Shown here in pieces: positions 29,386-38,182 of a stretch of 64,000 nt of DNA. The DNA is from an uncultured Pelagibacteraceae bacterium (GTDB lineage: Bacteria > Pseudomonadota > Alphaproteobacteria > Pelagibacterales > Pelagibacteraceae). Under the pieces are notes generated by a model. That model did no database searches, was not told the origin of the DNA, and was given only the letters and a program-made list of their open reading frames with translations. The stretch's first letter is position 1. Every line of letters starts with the position of its first letter. The stretch is from contig CACHFM010000001.1 in assembly GCA_902579105.1 (NCBI GenBank), positions 124,001 to 188,000 of the forward strand. The letters run 5' to 3'. Position numbers and translations under genes: made by a program.

Positions 29386-30540
29386 ATGAATAAATTTATT
29401 AAAATAATTATTTTTATATTATTAAATTACTCTTTATTATTTTTACATGTAGTAAAAGCTGAAGAAAAAATAAAAATTGGTCTTCTAGTTCCAATGACAG
29501 GTTCTAATAAAAACCTTGGTCAATCAATTATTAAAGCTGTTAAATTAGCGGTAAAAGATATTGATAGTAATTTAATAGAGATTATTCCAAAAGATACAGC
29601 AGCAAAACCAAATCAAACTCTTAAATCTGCATTTGAACTAAAAGAAATGGGAGTAAGAATAATTATTGGCCCGATATTTCATGAAAGCTTAACTTACTTA
29701 GATGAAATGAAAGATCTAACTTTCTTGTCTTTAACAAATAAAACTTTAGATCTTCCAAAAAATGTAATTTCTGCAGGCATAAATTCCACATCTCAATTGA
29801 ATACAATTAAAAAATTTTTAAAACTTAATAATATTGAAAAAACTATTTTTTTAATACCAATGGAAGATTATGAATTTGAAATTAAAAAGGGAATTAAAGA
29901 CTCTAAAATTAAAGTTTTTAAAAACTATGTTTATGACACTGATCCTACAAAATTAACTAAACAAATTGAAGAAATTACTAAATATAAAATTAGAAAACAA
30001 AATTTAAAAGATGAAATTTACAGAATTAAAAATTCTAATGAACAAAACAAAGAAAGAAAAATTAAAAAATTAGAAAAAAGATACACATTAGGTGGCTTAA
30101 ATTTTGATGCAGTTGTAATTGCTGATTTTGATGAAAATTTAAAAAGCGTTAGTACATCTCTTTTATATACTGACGTTTTACCAAAAAATAAGTACTTTAT
30201 TACATTAAATCAATGGTTTGATGAAAGTTTACTAAATGAAACAAACATTCAGCCCATATATTATCCATCAATAAACAAAAATAATTTTGAAAATTACAAA
30301 AAAAAATTTTTCAATGAATTCAATGAATATCCTACACATTTATCTTTATTAAGTTATGACCTTGTTGGTCTTGTTTATTATTTATCATTAAAAACAAATC
30401 TATCTGAACTAAATAAACTTTTTAAAAAGAAAAATTCATTTAAAGGAAAAATAGGAATTTTTGATATTAAAAATAATAAAATTAATCATAGATTAAATTT
30501 TTATAAAATTGAAAATAATAAAATTATAAAAATTTTTTAA
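29386..30540 (+). CDS. LppC-like periplasmic binding protein (PBP activator family)
   Basis: About 384 residues. A signal sequence (KFIKIIIFILLNYSLLFLH) is followed by a type 1 periplasmic-binding fold beginning KIGLLVPMTGSNKNLGQ. Residues about 200-235 form a Lys/Glu-rich, probably coiled insertion. In alphaproteobacteria the gene diverging from rsmI is the LppC/LpoA-like penicillin-binding protein activator; the sequence also resembles amino-acid ABC transporter binding proteins, so function is not certain. I chose ATG 29386, since the in-frame ATG at 29344 would overlap rsmI. Its end overlaps rdgB by 17 bases. Confidence 0.75.
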   Translation: MNKFIKIIIFILLNYSLLFLHVVKAEEKIKIGLLVPMTGSNKNLGQSIIKAVKLAVKDIDSNLIEIIPKDTAAKPNQTLKSAFELKEMGVRIIIGPIFHESLTYLDEMKDLTFLSLTNKTLDLPKNVISAGINSTSQLNTIKKFLKLNNIEKTIFLIPMEDYEFEIKKGIKDSKIKVFKNYVYDTDPTKLTKQIEEITKYKIRKQNLKDEIYRIKNSNEQNKERKIKKLEKRYTLGGLNFDAVVIADFDENLKSVSTSLLYTDVLPKNKYFITLNQWFDESLLNETNIQPIYYPSINKNNFENYKKKFFNEFNEYPTHLSLLSYDLVGLVYYLSLKTNLSELNKLFKKKNSFKGKIGIFDIKNNKINHRLNFYKIENNKIIKIF

Positions 30541-31120
30541 TTTTTTTAAATGCAATGAAACGATGATCAATTTTGTACTTTTCAAAGGGTTTCATTTGAC
30601 CAAAAGTTTTTTTTTTATTTTTTGGAATAAATATTGGATCATAACCAAATCCATTTCTACCTCTTGGATGACTTGAAATATATCCTTCAACCTTTCCTAT
30701 TGAAGAAGCAATTTTTTTATCTAAATAACAAATTGATAATGCGCAAACAAATCTTGCTTTAATTTTTCTTTTTTGCCAATTTTTATTTTTTTTAAATAAC
30801 TCTCTATAAACCCTTCGTATTGCTTTATCAAAATCTAATTTTGATCCTCCCCATCTTGATGAATAAATGCCTGGATCTTTATCTAAAATATCAATTTCAA
30901 GACCTGAGTCATCTGCAAGGCAAATTAAGTTTGTTTTTTTTGAGAAATATTTTGATTTAATTATAGAATTTTCTATGAATGTAAGCCCATCTTCTTTTGG
31001 GCTTTTCAATTTAAAATTACTAGTTGAATAAGTTTTGATATATTTTGGTAATAAATCTTTAATTTCTTTATATTTGCCTTGATTATTAGTTCCAATAAGT
31101 AATTTTAAAATTTTTTTCAT
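30524..31120 (-). CDS. rdgB: XTP/dITP pyrophosphatase (RdgB/HAM1)
   Basis: A 198-residue nucleotide house-cleaning enzyme that hydrolyses ITP and XTP. The N-terminal GTNNQGKYKEI site, LADDSGLEIDIL, and the C-terminal HPRGRNGFGYDPIFIP are conserved. It diverges from grpE across 42 bases and overlaps the lppC-like gene at its 3' end. In relatives hrcA and rph often sit beside it; they are not here. Confidence 0.94.
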   Translation of the reverse strand: MKKILKLLIGTNNQGKYKEIKDLLPKYIKTYSTSNFKLKSPKEDGLTFIENSIIKSKYFSKKTNLICLADDSGLEIDILDKDPGIYSSRWGGSKLDFDKAIRRVYRELFKKNKNWQKRKIKARFVCALSICYLDKKIASSIGKVEGYISSHPRGRNGFGYDPIFIPKNKKKTFGQMKPFEKYKIDHRFIAFKKIKKFL

Positions 31121-31126
31121 TAATAC

Positions 31127-31154
31127 CTAGCAATTTTAAAATTTCTTACCATAT
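31127..31154 (+). promoter_or_regulatory. Heat-shock-like promoter of grpE
   Basis: CTAG (31127-31130) is followed after 18 bases by CCATAT (31149-31154), within TTACCATAT. The same layout, CTTG-N18-CCATTT within TTACCATTT, precedes hslV. It resembles sigma-32 promoters of alphaproteobacteria. The -10 element ends only 8 bases before the grpE ATG, so transcription would start at or next to the start codon. Confidence 0.5.
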
Positions 31155-31162
31155 AAGTCCCC

Positions 31163-31795
31163 ATGGAAAAAGAAGAAAACCTAGATAAGAATAATAAAAA
31201 ACCTGATCCTTCTGAAAACGAAAATATAGTTGAAGAGCAAACAGAAAAAAATGAAACTGAATTAAATGTTAAAGAAAAAAAGGATATTTTACCTGAAGAA
31301 AAAATTTTAGAATTAGAAGATAAGCTAGCAAGGACATTTGCTGAAATGGAAAATCAAAGACGAAGATTTGAAAAAGAAAAAAATGATGCATTTGAATACG
31401 GAGGTTTTGTATTTGCAAAAGAAGCTTTAAATTTAATTGATAATTTAACAAGATCAAAATTAATATTGGAGAATGATGAAAAACTAAAAGATACTGAAGC
31501 TTTGAAAAAAGCTTTAGAACATTTAGACATAATTAATAAAGATTTGATAAATACTTTTACAAAAAACAATATCAAACCAATTGAATGTCTTGAAAAAAAA
31601 TTAGATCCAAATTTACATCAAGCGATGATCGAAATAGAGGATGATCAAAAAGAACCTGGAACTATAGTTCAAGAAATACAAAAAGGTTTCATGATTAAGG
31701 ATAGATTGCTAAGACCATCATTAGTTGGGGTTTCAAAAAAAACAGAAAAAGAAGTGGAAAAAAATGAGGAAAATAAGGATAATTTAGACAAATAA
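31163..31795 (+). CDS. grpE: Nucleotide exchange factor GrpE
   Basis: A 210-residue DnaK co-chaperone. An acidic Glu/Lys-rich N-terminus leads into a long coiled coil (about 45-90, LARTFAEMENQRRRFEKEK), followed by the beta-wing domain with LDPNLHQAMIEIEDDQKEPGTIV. It opens the grpE-dnaK-dnaJ series. No Shine-Dalgarno is visible before the ATG, matching the leaderless prediction from the adjacent promoter. Confidence 0.95.
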   Translation: MEKEENLDKNNKKPDPSENENIVEEQTEKNETELNVKEKKDILPEEKILELEDKLARTFAEMENQRRRFEKEKNDAFEYGGFVFAKEALNLIDNLTRSKLILENDEKLKDTEALKKALEHLDIINKDLINTFTKNNIKPIECLEKKLDPNLHQAMIEIEDDQKEPGTIVQEIQKGFMIKDRLLRPSLVGVSKKTEKEVEKNEENKDNLDK

Positions 31796-31810
31796 TTATA
31801 TTTGTCAGAA

Positions 31811-31836
31811 CTTGTAGAATTAAAATTAACACATAT
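31811..31836 (+). promoter_or_regulatory. Weak heat-shock-like promoter candidate of dnaK
   Basis: CTTG (31811-31814) followed by 17 bases and CATAT (beginning 31832) approaches the alphaproteobacterial heat-shock pattern CTTG-N17/18-CYTAT. It lies in the 62-base grpE-dnaK gap. The predicted transcription start would fall in or near the AAGGAAAG Shine-Dalgarno before dnaK, so it is less convincing than the grpE and hslV sites. Confidence 0.3.
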
Positions 31837-31857
31837 ATGAAGGAAAGAATTTAAATT

Positions 31858-33792
31858 ATGAGTAAAATTATTGGAATAGATTTGGGAACAACTAATTCAT
31901 GTGTATCAATCATGGAAGGTAGCCAAGCAAAAGTTTTGGAAAATGCTGAAGGTGCAAGAACTACTCCTTCAGTAGTAGCTTTTACAGATGATGGTGAAAA
32001 ACTAGTTGGTCAACCAGCTAAAAGGCAGGCAGTAACAAATCCTGAAAATACAATTTTTGCTGTTAAAAGATTAATTGGAAGAAATTTTGAAGATCCAACT
32101 GTAAAAAAAGATATTGAAACATCTCCATTCAAAATAGTTAATTCCGAAAAAGGTGATGCATGGATCGAAGCAAAAAAAGAAAAATATTCTCCTTCTCAAA
32201 TATCCGCTTTTATTCTTCAAAAAATGAAAGAAACCGCTGAAAAATATTTAGGTCAAGAAGTTACTAAAGCAGTAATTACTGTTCCTGCATATTTTAACGA
32301 TGCTCAAAGACAAGCTACAAAAGATGCTGGAAAAATTGCTGGTCTAGAAGTTTTAAGAATTATTAATGAACCAACGGCTGCTTCTTTAGCTTATGGTTTA
32401 GATAAAAAACAAAATAAAAAAATAGCTGTATATGATTTAGGTGGCGGAACATTTGACGTTTCTATACTTGAACTTGGAGATGGTGTATTCGAAGTTAAAT
32501 CAACTAACGGTGATACTTTTTTAGGTGGTGAGGATTTCGATAACACAGTTGTTAATTATCTAATAAATGAGTTCAAAAAAGATAGTGGAATTGATTTAAC
32601 CTCAGATAAACTAGCTTTGCAAAGATTAAAAGAGGCTGCAGAAAAAGCAAAAATTGAACTTTCTTCTGCTGAACAAACAGATATTAACTTACCATTTATT
32701 ACTGCGGATAAAACTGGTCCAAAACACATTAATTTAAAAATGACTAGAGCAAAACTGGAGGCTCTTGTAGAAGATCTAATTGCCAAAACATTACCACCAT
32801 GCAAAACAGCATTAAAAGACGCTGGTATTACAGCAAATGAAATCGATGAAATTGTATTAGTTGGTGGAATGACTAGAATGCCTAAAGTATTTTCAGAAGT
32901 TAAAAATTTTTTTGGAAAAGATCCAAATAAAAGTGTAAACCCCGATGAAGTTGTGGCGATGGGAGCAGCTATTCAAGCGGGTGTACTTCAGGGGGATGTT
33001 AAAGATGTATTGCTATTGGATGTAACTCCTTTGTCTTTAGGAATTGAAACATTAGGTGGTGTATCAACCAAACTAATTGAAAAAAATACAACAGTACCAA
33101 CAAAAAAAAGTCAGGTTTTCTCTACCGCAGAAGATAATCAGCCTGCAGTATCTATCAGAGTCCTTCAAGGTGAAAGGGAAATGGCGACTGATAATAAAAT
33201 GCTAGGAAATTTTGAATTAATTGGTATTGCTCCAGCGCCAAGAGGAGTACCTCAAATTGAAGTAACATTTGATATAGATGCAAATGGAATTGTTAGTGTT
33301 TCGGCAAAAGATAAGGGAACTGGTAAAGAGCAAAAAATTCAGATTCAAGCTTCTGGTGGTTTAAGTGATGAAGAGATTGAAAAGATGGTAAAAGATGCTG
33401 AGGCTAATAAAGAAGAAGATAAAAAGAAGAGAGAATCAGTAGATGTTAGAAATCAAGCTGATACTTTAATTCATTCAACAGAAAAAAATCTTAAAGAACA
33501 TGGAGCCAAAATTACAGACGCTGAGAAAAAAGCAATTGAAGATGCATCATCTGACTTGAAAGAAGCATTAAAAGGAACTGATACTGAGGATATTAAGAAA
33601 AAAACAGAAACTTTAGTTCAAGCTTCAATGAAATTAGGAGAAGCTATCTACAAGTCTCAAGAAAAGAAACAAGATCCATCTAATGATGGCAAAAAAGATA
33701 ACGAAGAAAAAAAAGATGACAATGTAGTTGATGCAGATTTTGAAGAAGTTAAAGACGAAGATAACAAAGAAAATAAAGAGAAGAGCGCCTAA
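31858..33792 (+). CDS. dnaK: Chaperone DnaK (Hsp70)
   Basis: A 644-residue Hsp70. The ATPase domain (about 1-385) starts [18 protein letters not shown] and contains [16 protein letters not shown]. The linker [13 protein letters not shown] leads to the substrate-binding domain and helical lid, and the end is the usual acidic tail rich in Asp, Glu and Lys. A good AAGGAAAG Shine-Dalgarno lies about 10 bases upstream. It is followed by dnaJ after 36 bases. Confidence 0.98.
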   Translation: MSKIIGIDLGTTNSCVSIMEGSQAKVLENAEGARTTPSVVAFTDDGEKLVGQPAKRQAVTNPENTIFAVKRLIGRNFEDPTVKKDIETSPFKIVNSEKGDAWIEAKKEKYSPSQISAFILQKMKETAEKYLGQEVTKAVITVPAYFNDAQRQATKDAGKIAGLEVLRIINEPTAASLAYGLDKKQNKKIAVYDLGGGTFDVSILELGDGVFEVKSTNGDTFLGGEDFDNTVVNYLINEFKKDSGIDLTSDKLALQRLKEAAEKAKIELSSAEQTDINLPFITADKTGPKHINLKMTRAKLEALVEDLIAKTLPPCKTALKDAGITANEIDEIVLVGGMTRMPKVFSEVKNFFGKDPNKSVNPDEVVAMGAAIQAGVLQGDVKDVLLLDVTPLSLGIETLGGVSTKLIEKNTTVPTKKSQVFSTAEDNQPAVSIRVLQGEREMATDNKMLGNFELIGIAPAPRGVPQIEVTFDIDANGIVSVSAKDKGTGKEQKIQIQASGGLSDEEIEKMVKDAEANKEEDKKKRESVDVRNQADTLIHSTEKNLKEHGAKITDAEKKAIEDASSDLKEALKGTDTEDIKKKTETLVQASMKLGEAIYKSQEKKQDPSNDGKKDNEEKKDDNVVDADFEEVKDEDNKENKEKSA

Positions 33793-33828
33793 ATCTTATA
33801 TCATCAGCAGACATCTTAGAGCAATTTT

Positions 33829-34959
33829 ATGGCTAAAAGAGATTTTTACGAAGTCTTAGGTGTTAATAAAAATGCTAGTCCAAATGAATTAAAGTCGGCA
33901 TACAGAAAACTTGCTGTAAAATATCATCCTGACAAAAATCCAGGGAATAAAAAAGCTGAAGAAAAATTTAAAGAAGCTAGTGAAGCTTACGGAATTCTCT
34001 CAGATAATGAAAAAAAACAAAATTATGACAACTTTGGTCACGCTGCTTTTGAAAATGGTGGTGGTAGACAAAGTGGAGGTTTTGGAGGATTTAGTGGTGC
34101 AGATTTCTCAGATATATTTGAAGATTTCTTTGGTGATTTTGGAGGTGGAGGAAGATCTCGAAGTAGAAGAAGTTCAAATAACAGAGGTTCAGATTTAAGA
34201 TACGATTTATCTATTACCCTTGAAGAAGCTTACAAAGGTAAAAAACAAGATATAAAATTTTCAACGACTGAAAAATGTAATACTTGTAAAGGAAATGGTT
34301 CTAAACCTGGCTATTCACCTGATAGATGTACATATTGTGGTGGAAATGGAAAAATAAGATCTAATCAAGGGTTTTTTACTGTACAACAAACTTGTCCTCA
34401 ATGCAGTGGAAGTGGTGAAGAAATTACCAATCCATGTAATGATTGTAATGGTCAAGGAAAAAAACAAGCTTCAAAAAAAATATCAGTTACTATCCCAAAA
34501 GGTGTTGATGATGGTACAAGAATTAGATTATCAGGAAAAGGTGAAGCTGGAACTAGGGGTGGAACAACAGGTGATTTGTATTTATTCATCAATGTTCATT
34601 CACACGATTTATTTAAAAGATCAGGTGAAAATTTGTTTTTTGAATTTCCAATTTCAATTGCAGATGCGGCACTTGGAACAACAATCGAAATACCAACAAT
34701 TGATGGTGGTAAAGCAAAAATTAAAATACCAGATGGAACTCAAAACAAAAAGCAATTCAGATTAAAAGGTAAAGGTATGCCTTTTATGCAAAGAGGTGAT
34801 CATGGAGACTTGTATGTACAAATTAAAACGGAAGTTCCAGTATATTTAAATAAAAAACAAAAAGAATTATTAGAACAATTTAGGGAAATAGAAAACGAAA
34901 AATCTAACCCTAGTATTAAAAAGTTCTTTGAAAAAGCTAAAAGTTTTTGGAAAAGTTAA
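33829..34959 (+). CDS. dnaJ: Co-chaperone DnaJ (Hsp40)
   Basis: A 376-residue type I DnaJ. The J domain has the HPD motif at 33-35 and is followed by a Gly/Phe-rich region (about 72-108). Four zinc-binding repeats follow ([32 protein letters not shown]) and then the C-terminal substrate-binding domains. It stimulates DnaK ATPase. The stop is followed without a gap by the ATG of a small membrane ORF. Confidence 0.97.
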   Translation: MAKRDFYEVLGVNKNASPNELKSAYRKLAVKYHPDKNPGNKKAEEKFKEASEAYGILSDNEKKQNYDNFGHAAFENGGGRQSGGFGGFSGADFSDIFEDFFGDFGGGGRSRSRRSSNNRGSDLRYDLSITLEEAYKGKKQDIKFSTTEKCNTCKGNGSKPGYSPDRCTYCGGNGKIRSNQGFFTVQQTCPQCSGSGEEITNPCNDCNGQGKKQASKKISVTIPKGVDDGTRIRLSGKGEAGTRGGTTGDLYLFINVHSHDLFKRSGENLFFEFPISIADAALGTTIEIPTIDGGKAKIKIPDGTQNKKQFRLKGKGMPFMQRGDHGDLYVQIKTEVPVYLNKKQKELLEQFREIENEKSNPSIKKFFEKAKSFWKS

Positions 34960-35127
34960 ATGAACTGGGATCAAATTATTCCAGCAATTTTTATGATTGC
35001 TGTCCTAATATTAGTACTACCGTCTTTCTTGAAAACTAATTCAAAATTAAAGCAATTTTTAACAAATTTATCTATTTGGGCTATAATTGTTTCAGTTGTT
35101 ATGATAGTTTTATATCTTGTCTTTTAA
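34960..35127 (+). CDS. 55-residue two-helix membrane protein between dnaJ and dapB
   Basis: This ORF begins at the base after the dnaJ stop and ends at the base before the dapB start, filling the gap exactly. The 55 residues start MNWDQIIPAIFMIAVLILVL and contain two hydrophobic segments (about 6-22 and 37-54) separated by a basic loop with PSFLKTNSKLKQF. That gives a likely hairpin in the inner membrane. Such exact packing in a compact genome argues for a real gene. No function is recognised. A faint resemblance to the N-terminal membrane region of alphaproteobacterial retropepsin-like proteases is from memory only. Confidence 0.7.
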   Translation: MNWDQIIPAIFMIAVLILVLPSFLKTNSKLKQFLTNLSIWAIIVSVVMIVLYLVF

Positions 35128-35904
35128 ATGAAAAAAATTAATTTAGCGATCACTGGATGCATGGGTAGAATGGGTCAACAAATTATTAAATCTGCTAAAT
35201 CAAATAATTCTTTTAAAATAGTTGCTCTAACAGAAAGTAGAACAATAAATAAAAAAATTGCTGGAATTAAACCTGGTTTAAATACCGATAAAGAATTTAA
35301 AAAATCAAATTTAATTATAGATTTTACAGTTCCTAAGTGCACTTTAGAAGTTTTAAAAATTGCAGCAAAACTCAAAAAAAGAATGGTCATTGGAACAACA
35401 GGATTTTCAAAAAAAGATGAAAATTTAATAAGAAAATATTCAAAAAAGATACCAATACTTAGAGCTGGTAATATGAGTTTAGGAATAAACTTATTAATGT
35501 ATTTAACTGAAATTGCTTCAAAATCTCTAGGAAATAATTTCTTAAGTAAAGTTTTTGAAATACATCACAAACATAAAAAAGATCATCCATCAGGAACAGC
35601 TTTAATGCTTGGAAAAGGAATAGCTGTTGGGAAAAATAAAAATTTTTATAAATTGATAGGTAAAAAATATCTCAACAAAAAAAGTTTTCCATATGATAAA
35701 AAAATTAACTTTAATTCAATTAGAAAAGGAGAAATAATTGGAGAACACGAAGTTACTTTTTCAAGTGGAAAAGAAATAATTACATTAAATCATGAAGCAT
35801 TTGACAGAGCTCTTTATTCTGAGGGAGCCTTTACAGCTGCTAAGTGGTTAATAAATAAAAAACCTGGCCTTTATTCAATGAGAGATGTTTTGAATTTCAA
35901 ATAA
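35128..35904 (+). CDS. dapB: 4-hydroxy-tetrahydrodipicolinate reductase
   Basis: A 258-residue NAD(P)H-dependent enzyme of lysine and diaminopimelate synthesis. The nucleotide site is ITGCMGRMGQQI at the N-terminus. The catalytic region reads EIHHKHKKDHPSGTA, with the conserved His-His and Lys residues. The end of the protein is also typical (DRALYSEGAFTAAKWL). It shares its last base with the nth start, forming dnaJ-small ORF-dapB-nth with no gaps. Confidence 0.96.
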   Translation: MKKINLAITGCMGRMGQQIIKSAKSNNSFKIVALTESRTINKKIAGIKPGLNTDKEFKKSNLIIDFTVPKCTLEVLKIAAKLKKRMVIGTTGFSKKDENLIRKYSKKIPILRAGNMSLGINLLMYLTEIASKSLGNNFLSKVFEIHHKHKKDHPSGTALMLGKGIAVGKNKNFYKLIGKKYLNKKSFPYDKKINFNSIRKGEIIGEHEVTFSSGKEIITLNHEAFDRALYSEGAFTAAKWLINKKPGLYSMRDVLNFK

Positions 35905-36557
35905 TGAATGAAATTCAAAGATCTAAAATAATTTTAAAGATTTTAAATAAAATTTATCCTAAAACACCAATACCTTTAAAACATACTAATAGATTTACTC
36001 TATTAATTTCTGTTCTTTTATCTGCTCAAACTACAGATGTTAACGTTAATAATGTAACCAAAAATATTTATCCAAAATATAATAAGCCCGAGCATTTTTT
36101 AAAATTAGGACGAAAAAAAATTGAAAATCTAATTAAAAGTATTGGTATATTTAGAGTAAAAGCTAAAAGTGTTTATTTATTATCAAAACAACTTATTGAA
36201 AAGCATGAAGGAAAAGTTCCAGAAAATTTTGAAGATCTTGAAAAATTACCTGGTGTTGGTCATAAAACAGCCAGTGTAGTTATGTCCCAAGGATTTGGCC
36301 ATCCAGCATTTCCTGTTGATACTCATATACATCGTTTAGCACAAAGATGGGGTCTTACTAATGGTAAAAATGTTGTACAAACAGAAAAAGATTTAAAAAG
36401 ACTATTTCCTAAAAAATCTTGGAACAAACTTCACCTTCAAATAATTTATTATGGAAGAGAGTATTGTAAGGCTAGAGAATGTTATGGTTTAACTTGTAAA
36501 ATTTGTTGTACTTGTTATCCTAATAGAAAAAAACCACTAATAACTAAGAAAGCATAA
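35904..36557 (+). CDS. nth: Endonuclease III
   Basis: A 217-residue DNA glycosylase/AP lyase that removes oxidised pyrimidines. The helix-hairpin-helix LEKLPGVGHKTASVV carries the catalytic Lys, and PVDTHIHRLAQRWGL carries the catalytic Asp. The C-terminal cluster region reads CKARECYGLTCKICCTC. Compared with the usual C-x6-C-x2-C-x5-C, positions 1, 11 and 17 are Cys as expected, but position 8 is Gly and extra cysteines occur at 6, 14 and 15, so cluster ligation may differ. Confidence 0.93.
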   Translation: MNEIQRSKIILKILNKIYPKTPIPLKHTNRFTLLISVLLSAQTTDVNVNNVTKNIYPKYNKPEHFLKLGRKKIENLIKSIGIFRVKAKSVYLLSKQLIEKHEGKVPENFEDLEKLPGVGHKTASVVMSQGFGHPAFPVDTHIHRLAQRWGLTNGKNVVQTEKDLKRLFPKKSWNKLHLQIIYYGREYCKARECYGLTCKICCTCYPNRKKPLITKKA

Positions 36558-36560
36558 ATA

Positions 36561-37490
36561 ATGAAAATATTAGGAATTGGAAACGCAATTGTAGACGTAA
36601 TTTGCAAAGTAGAAGATTATTTTATCACTCAAAACAATTTAACAAAAAGCACTATGAAATTAATTTTTGATGATAAAGAGTTTAAAGAATTATTATCTGA
36701 TCTTAAAATAGAAAAAACTGTCTCAGGAGGATCAGTTGCAAATTCTATTGTTGGATTATCACAACTTGGAAATGAAGTAGGATTTATTGGCAAAGTAAAC
36801 GATGATGATCTTGGTGGTAAATATGAGGAAGGTCTGAAGCAAGAAAATGTTAAATATTTTTACTCAAAGAAAAAAGAAGAACTACCTACTGGAACTTGTT
36901 TAATATTAGTAACACCAGACTCAGAAAGAACAATGTGCACTTTTTTAGGAACTGCAGGAAAAATAAATGAAAATGATGTTAGTTCAGACGCTATTAAACA
37001 AAGTGATATAATACTCCTAGAGGGTTATCTTTGGGACGAGGGAGAACCAAAAAAAGCTTTTGAAAAAGCAATTCAAAATGCAAATAAAGTTGCAATGTCT
37101 CTATCAGACCAGTTTTGTGTTGATAGACATAAACCTCATTTTTTAGAATTAGTTAAAAACAAATTAGACATAACATTTGCAAACGAACAAGAAATAATTT
37201 CATTAATAAATGCGAAATCTTTTGATGAGGTAATAAATTTTTCAAAATCTCTTGGTAAAATTATTGTTTTAACAAGAGGTGAAAAAGGTGCAGTTGCCAT
37301 TAATGGAGACGAAGTTGTTGAATGTGGAATAAAACAGGGTCTAAAAATTGTTGATTTAACTGGGGCCGGAGATCTTTTTGCTGCAGGCTTTTTACATGGA
37401 TATGTAAATAATATGTCACTGAAAGAAAGTTTGGATAAAGGAACTGAAATGTCTTCTAAAGTTATCCAACAAATTGGGGCTAGGCTTTAA
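36561..37490 (+). CDS. PfkB-family sugar/nucleoside kinase
   Basis: A 309-residue ribokinase-fold enzyme. An N-terminal GIGNAIVDVI strand is followed by the substrate-side VSGGSVANSIVGLSQLG and the C-terminal DLTGAGDLFAAGFLHGY, with the catalytic Asp and anion hole. The nearest relatives recalled in alphaproteobacteria are annotated adenosine kinase, but substrate cannot be fixed by sequence reading. It follows nth after 3 bases. Confidence 0.9.
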   Translation: MKILGIGNAIVDVICKVEDYFITQNNLTKSTMKLIFDDKEFKELLSDLKIEKTVSGGSVANSIVGLSQLGNEVGFIGKVNDDDLGGKYEEGLKQENVKYFYSKKKEELPTGTCLILVTPDSERTMCTFLGTAGKINENDVSSDAIKQSDIILLEGYLWDEGEPKKAFEKAIQNANKVAMSLSDQFCVDRHKPHFLELVKNKLDITFANEQEIISLINAKSFDEVINFSKSLGKIIVLTRGEKGAVAINGDEVVECGIKQGLKIVDLTGAGDLFAAGFLHGYVNNMSLKESLDKGTEMSSKVIQQIGARL

Positions 37491-37505
37491 ATTTCTTAAT
37501 TAGTT

Positions 37506-37625
37506 TTATTTTTTTTTTCTTTTAAAGCTTCCTTTGCCTTTTTTTGGTTTAACTATCTTAGGTTTAAATTTTTTTGAAAATAAATCTTTAATAATTGGAT
37601 TTTTTTTATTTAATTTGGTAACCAT
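37506..37625 (-). CDS. arfA: ArfA-like ribosome-rescue factor, 39 residues
   Basis: A short ORF on the minus strand, overlapping the last 20 bases of the upstream regulator gene in another frame. It encodes 39 residues, about half Lys/Arg. The segment VKPKKGKGSFKRKK, preceded by IIKDLFSKKFK, matches the core of ArfA (DPLFRQR... KKGKGSYMRK in E. coli). ArfA recruits RF2 to free ribosomes stalled on non-stop mRNA. The protein ends right after the basic motif, where E. coli ArfA has an unstable tail. The gene has no visible Shine-Dalgarno; translation may be coupled to the regulator stop. Identification rests on a short motif. Confidence 0.62.
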   Translation of the reverse strand: MVTKLNKKNPIIKDLFSKKFKPKIVKPKKGKGSFKRKKK

Positions 37626-38169
37626 TTTTTTTACTAATTATAAAATTTTCATCTTTAAAAAATTTAGAAATTTTTTTTCTAAGTCTATAAATATGTGTCT
37701 CAACAGTATGTGTTTCAATATTAGATTGATAACCCCAAACCTTAGTTTGCAGTTCATCTATACTTGTAGCCTTCTTTATTTTAGATAAATAAATAATTGT
37801 ATTAACTTCTTTTTCAGTTAGCTTTAATTTTGTATTATGAGATGATATTTCTCTAGAATTTAAATTAATTTTATAATCATTGATAATAAATTCTGATTGA
37901 AAGCTAAACTGTTTTTTTAAAAATTCTATATTGAGTTTTTCAATAAGTTTAAATATTTTTATAGGTAAATGTTCAAAAACAAGTTGATATTCTACATTAA
38001 GAATTTTTTTCTTAGTAATAATTAAATAATTATTTAATTTTTCAATTTGATTATTCAATGATTTTTCATTTAAAGACTCAATTATTTTAAAATTTAAATC
38101 TTGTTCAAGTTCTTTAAGAATTTGGTATAGAGGATTAAATTGATAAATTATTAAATTTTGATTATTCAT
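37606..38169 (-). CDS. OmpR/PhoB-type winged-helix regulator with degenerate receiver
   Basis: A 187-residue protein. The C-terminal 95 residues form a Trans_reg_C DNA-binding domain (LTEKEVNTIIYLSK, VWGYQSNIETHTVETHIYRLRKKI, KNGYQIK). The N-terminal 85 residues are about the size of a receiver domain but lack a recognisable phospho-acceptor Asp context or the terminal Lys, so phosphorylation is doubtful. It diverges from an L,D-transpeptidase gene with only 13 bases between start codons, suggesting control of that gene, and overlaps the ArfA-like ORF. Confidence 0.8.
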   Translation of the reverse strand: MNNQNLIIYQFNPLYQILKELEQDLNFKIIESLNEKSLNNQIEKLNNYLIITKKKILNVEYQLVFEHLPIKIFKLIEKLNIEFLKKQFSFQSEFIINDYKINLNSREISSHNTKLKLTEKEVNTIIYLSKIKKATSIDELQTKVWGYQSNIETHTVETHIYRLRKKISKFFKDENFIISKKNGYQIK

Positions 38170-38182
38170 ATATAATAAAGAT

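Noticed and set aside
31094..31143. Repeated AATTTTAAAATT as a CIRCE-like heat-shock operator before grpE
   Set aside because: The sequence does not match CIRCE, one copy lies in the rdgB coding start, and no hrcA is nearby.
37534..37788. 84-codon plus-strand frame across the regulator end
   Set aside because: The opposite strand carries the ArfA-like ORF and a clear winged-helix domain.
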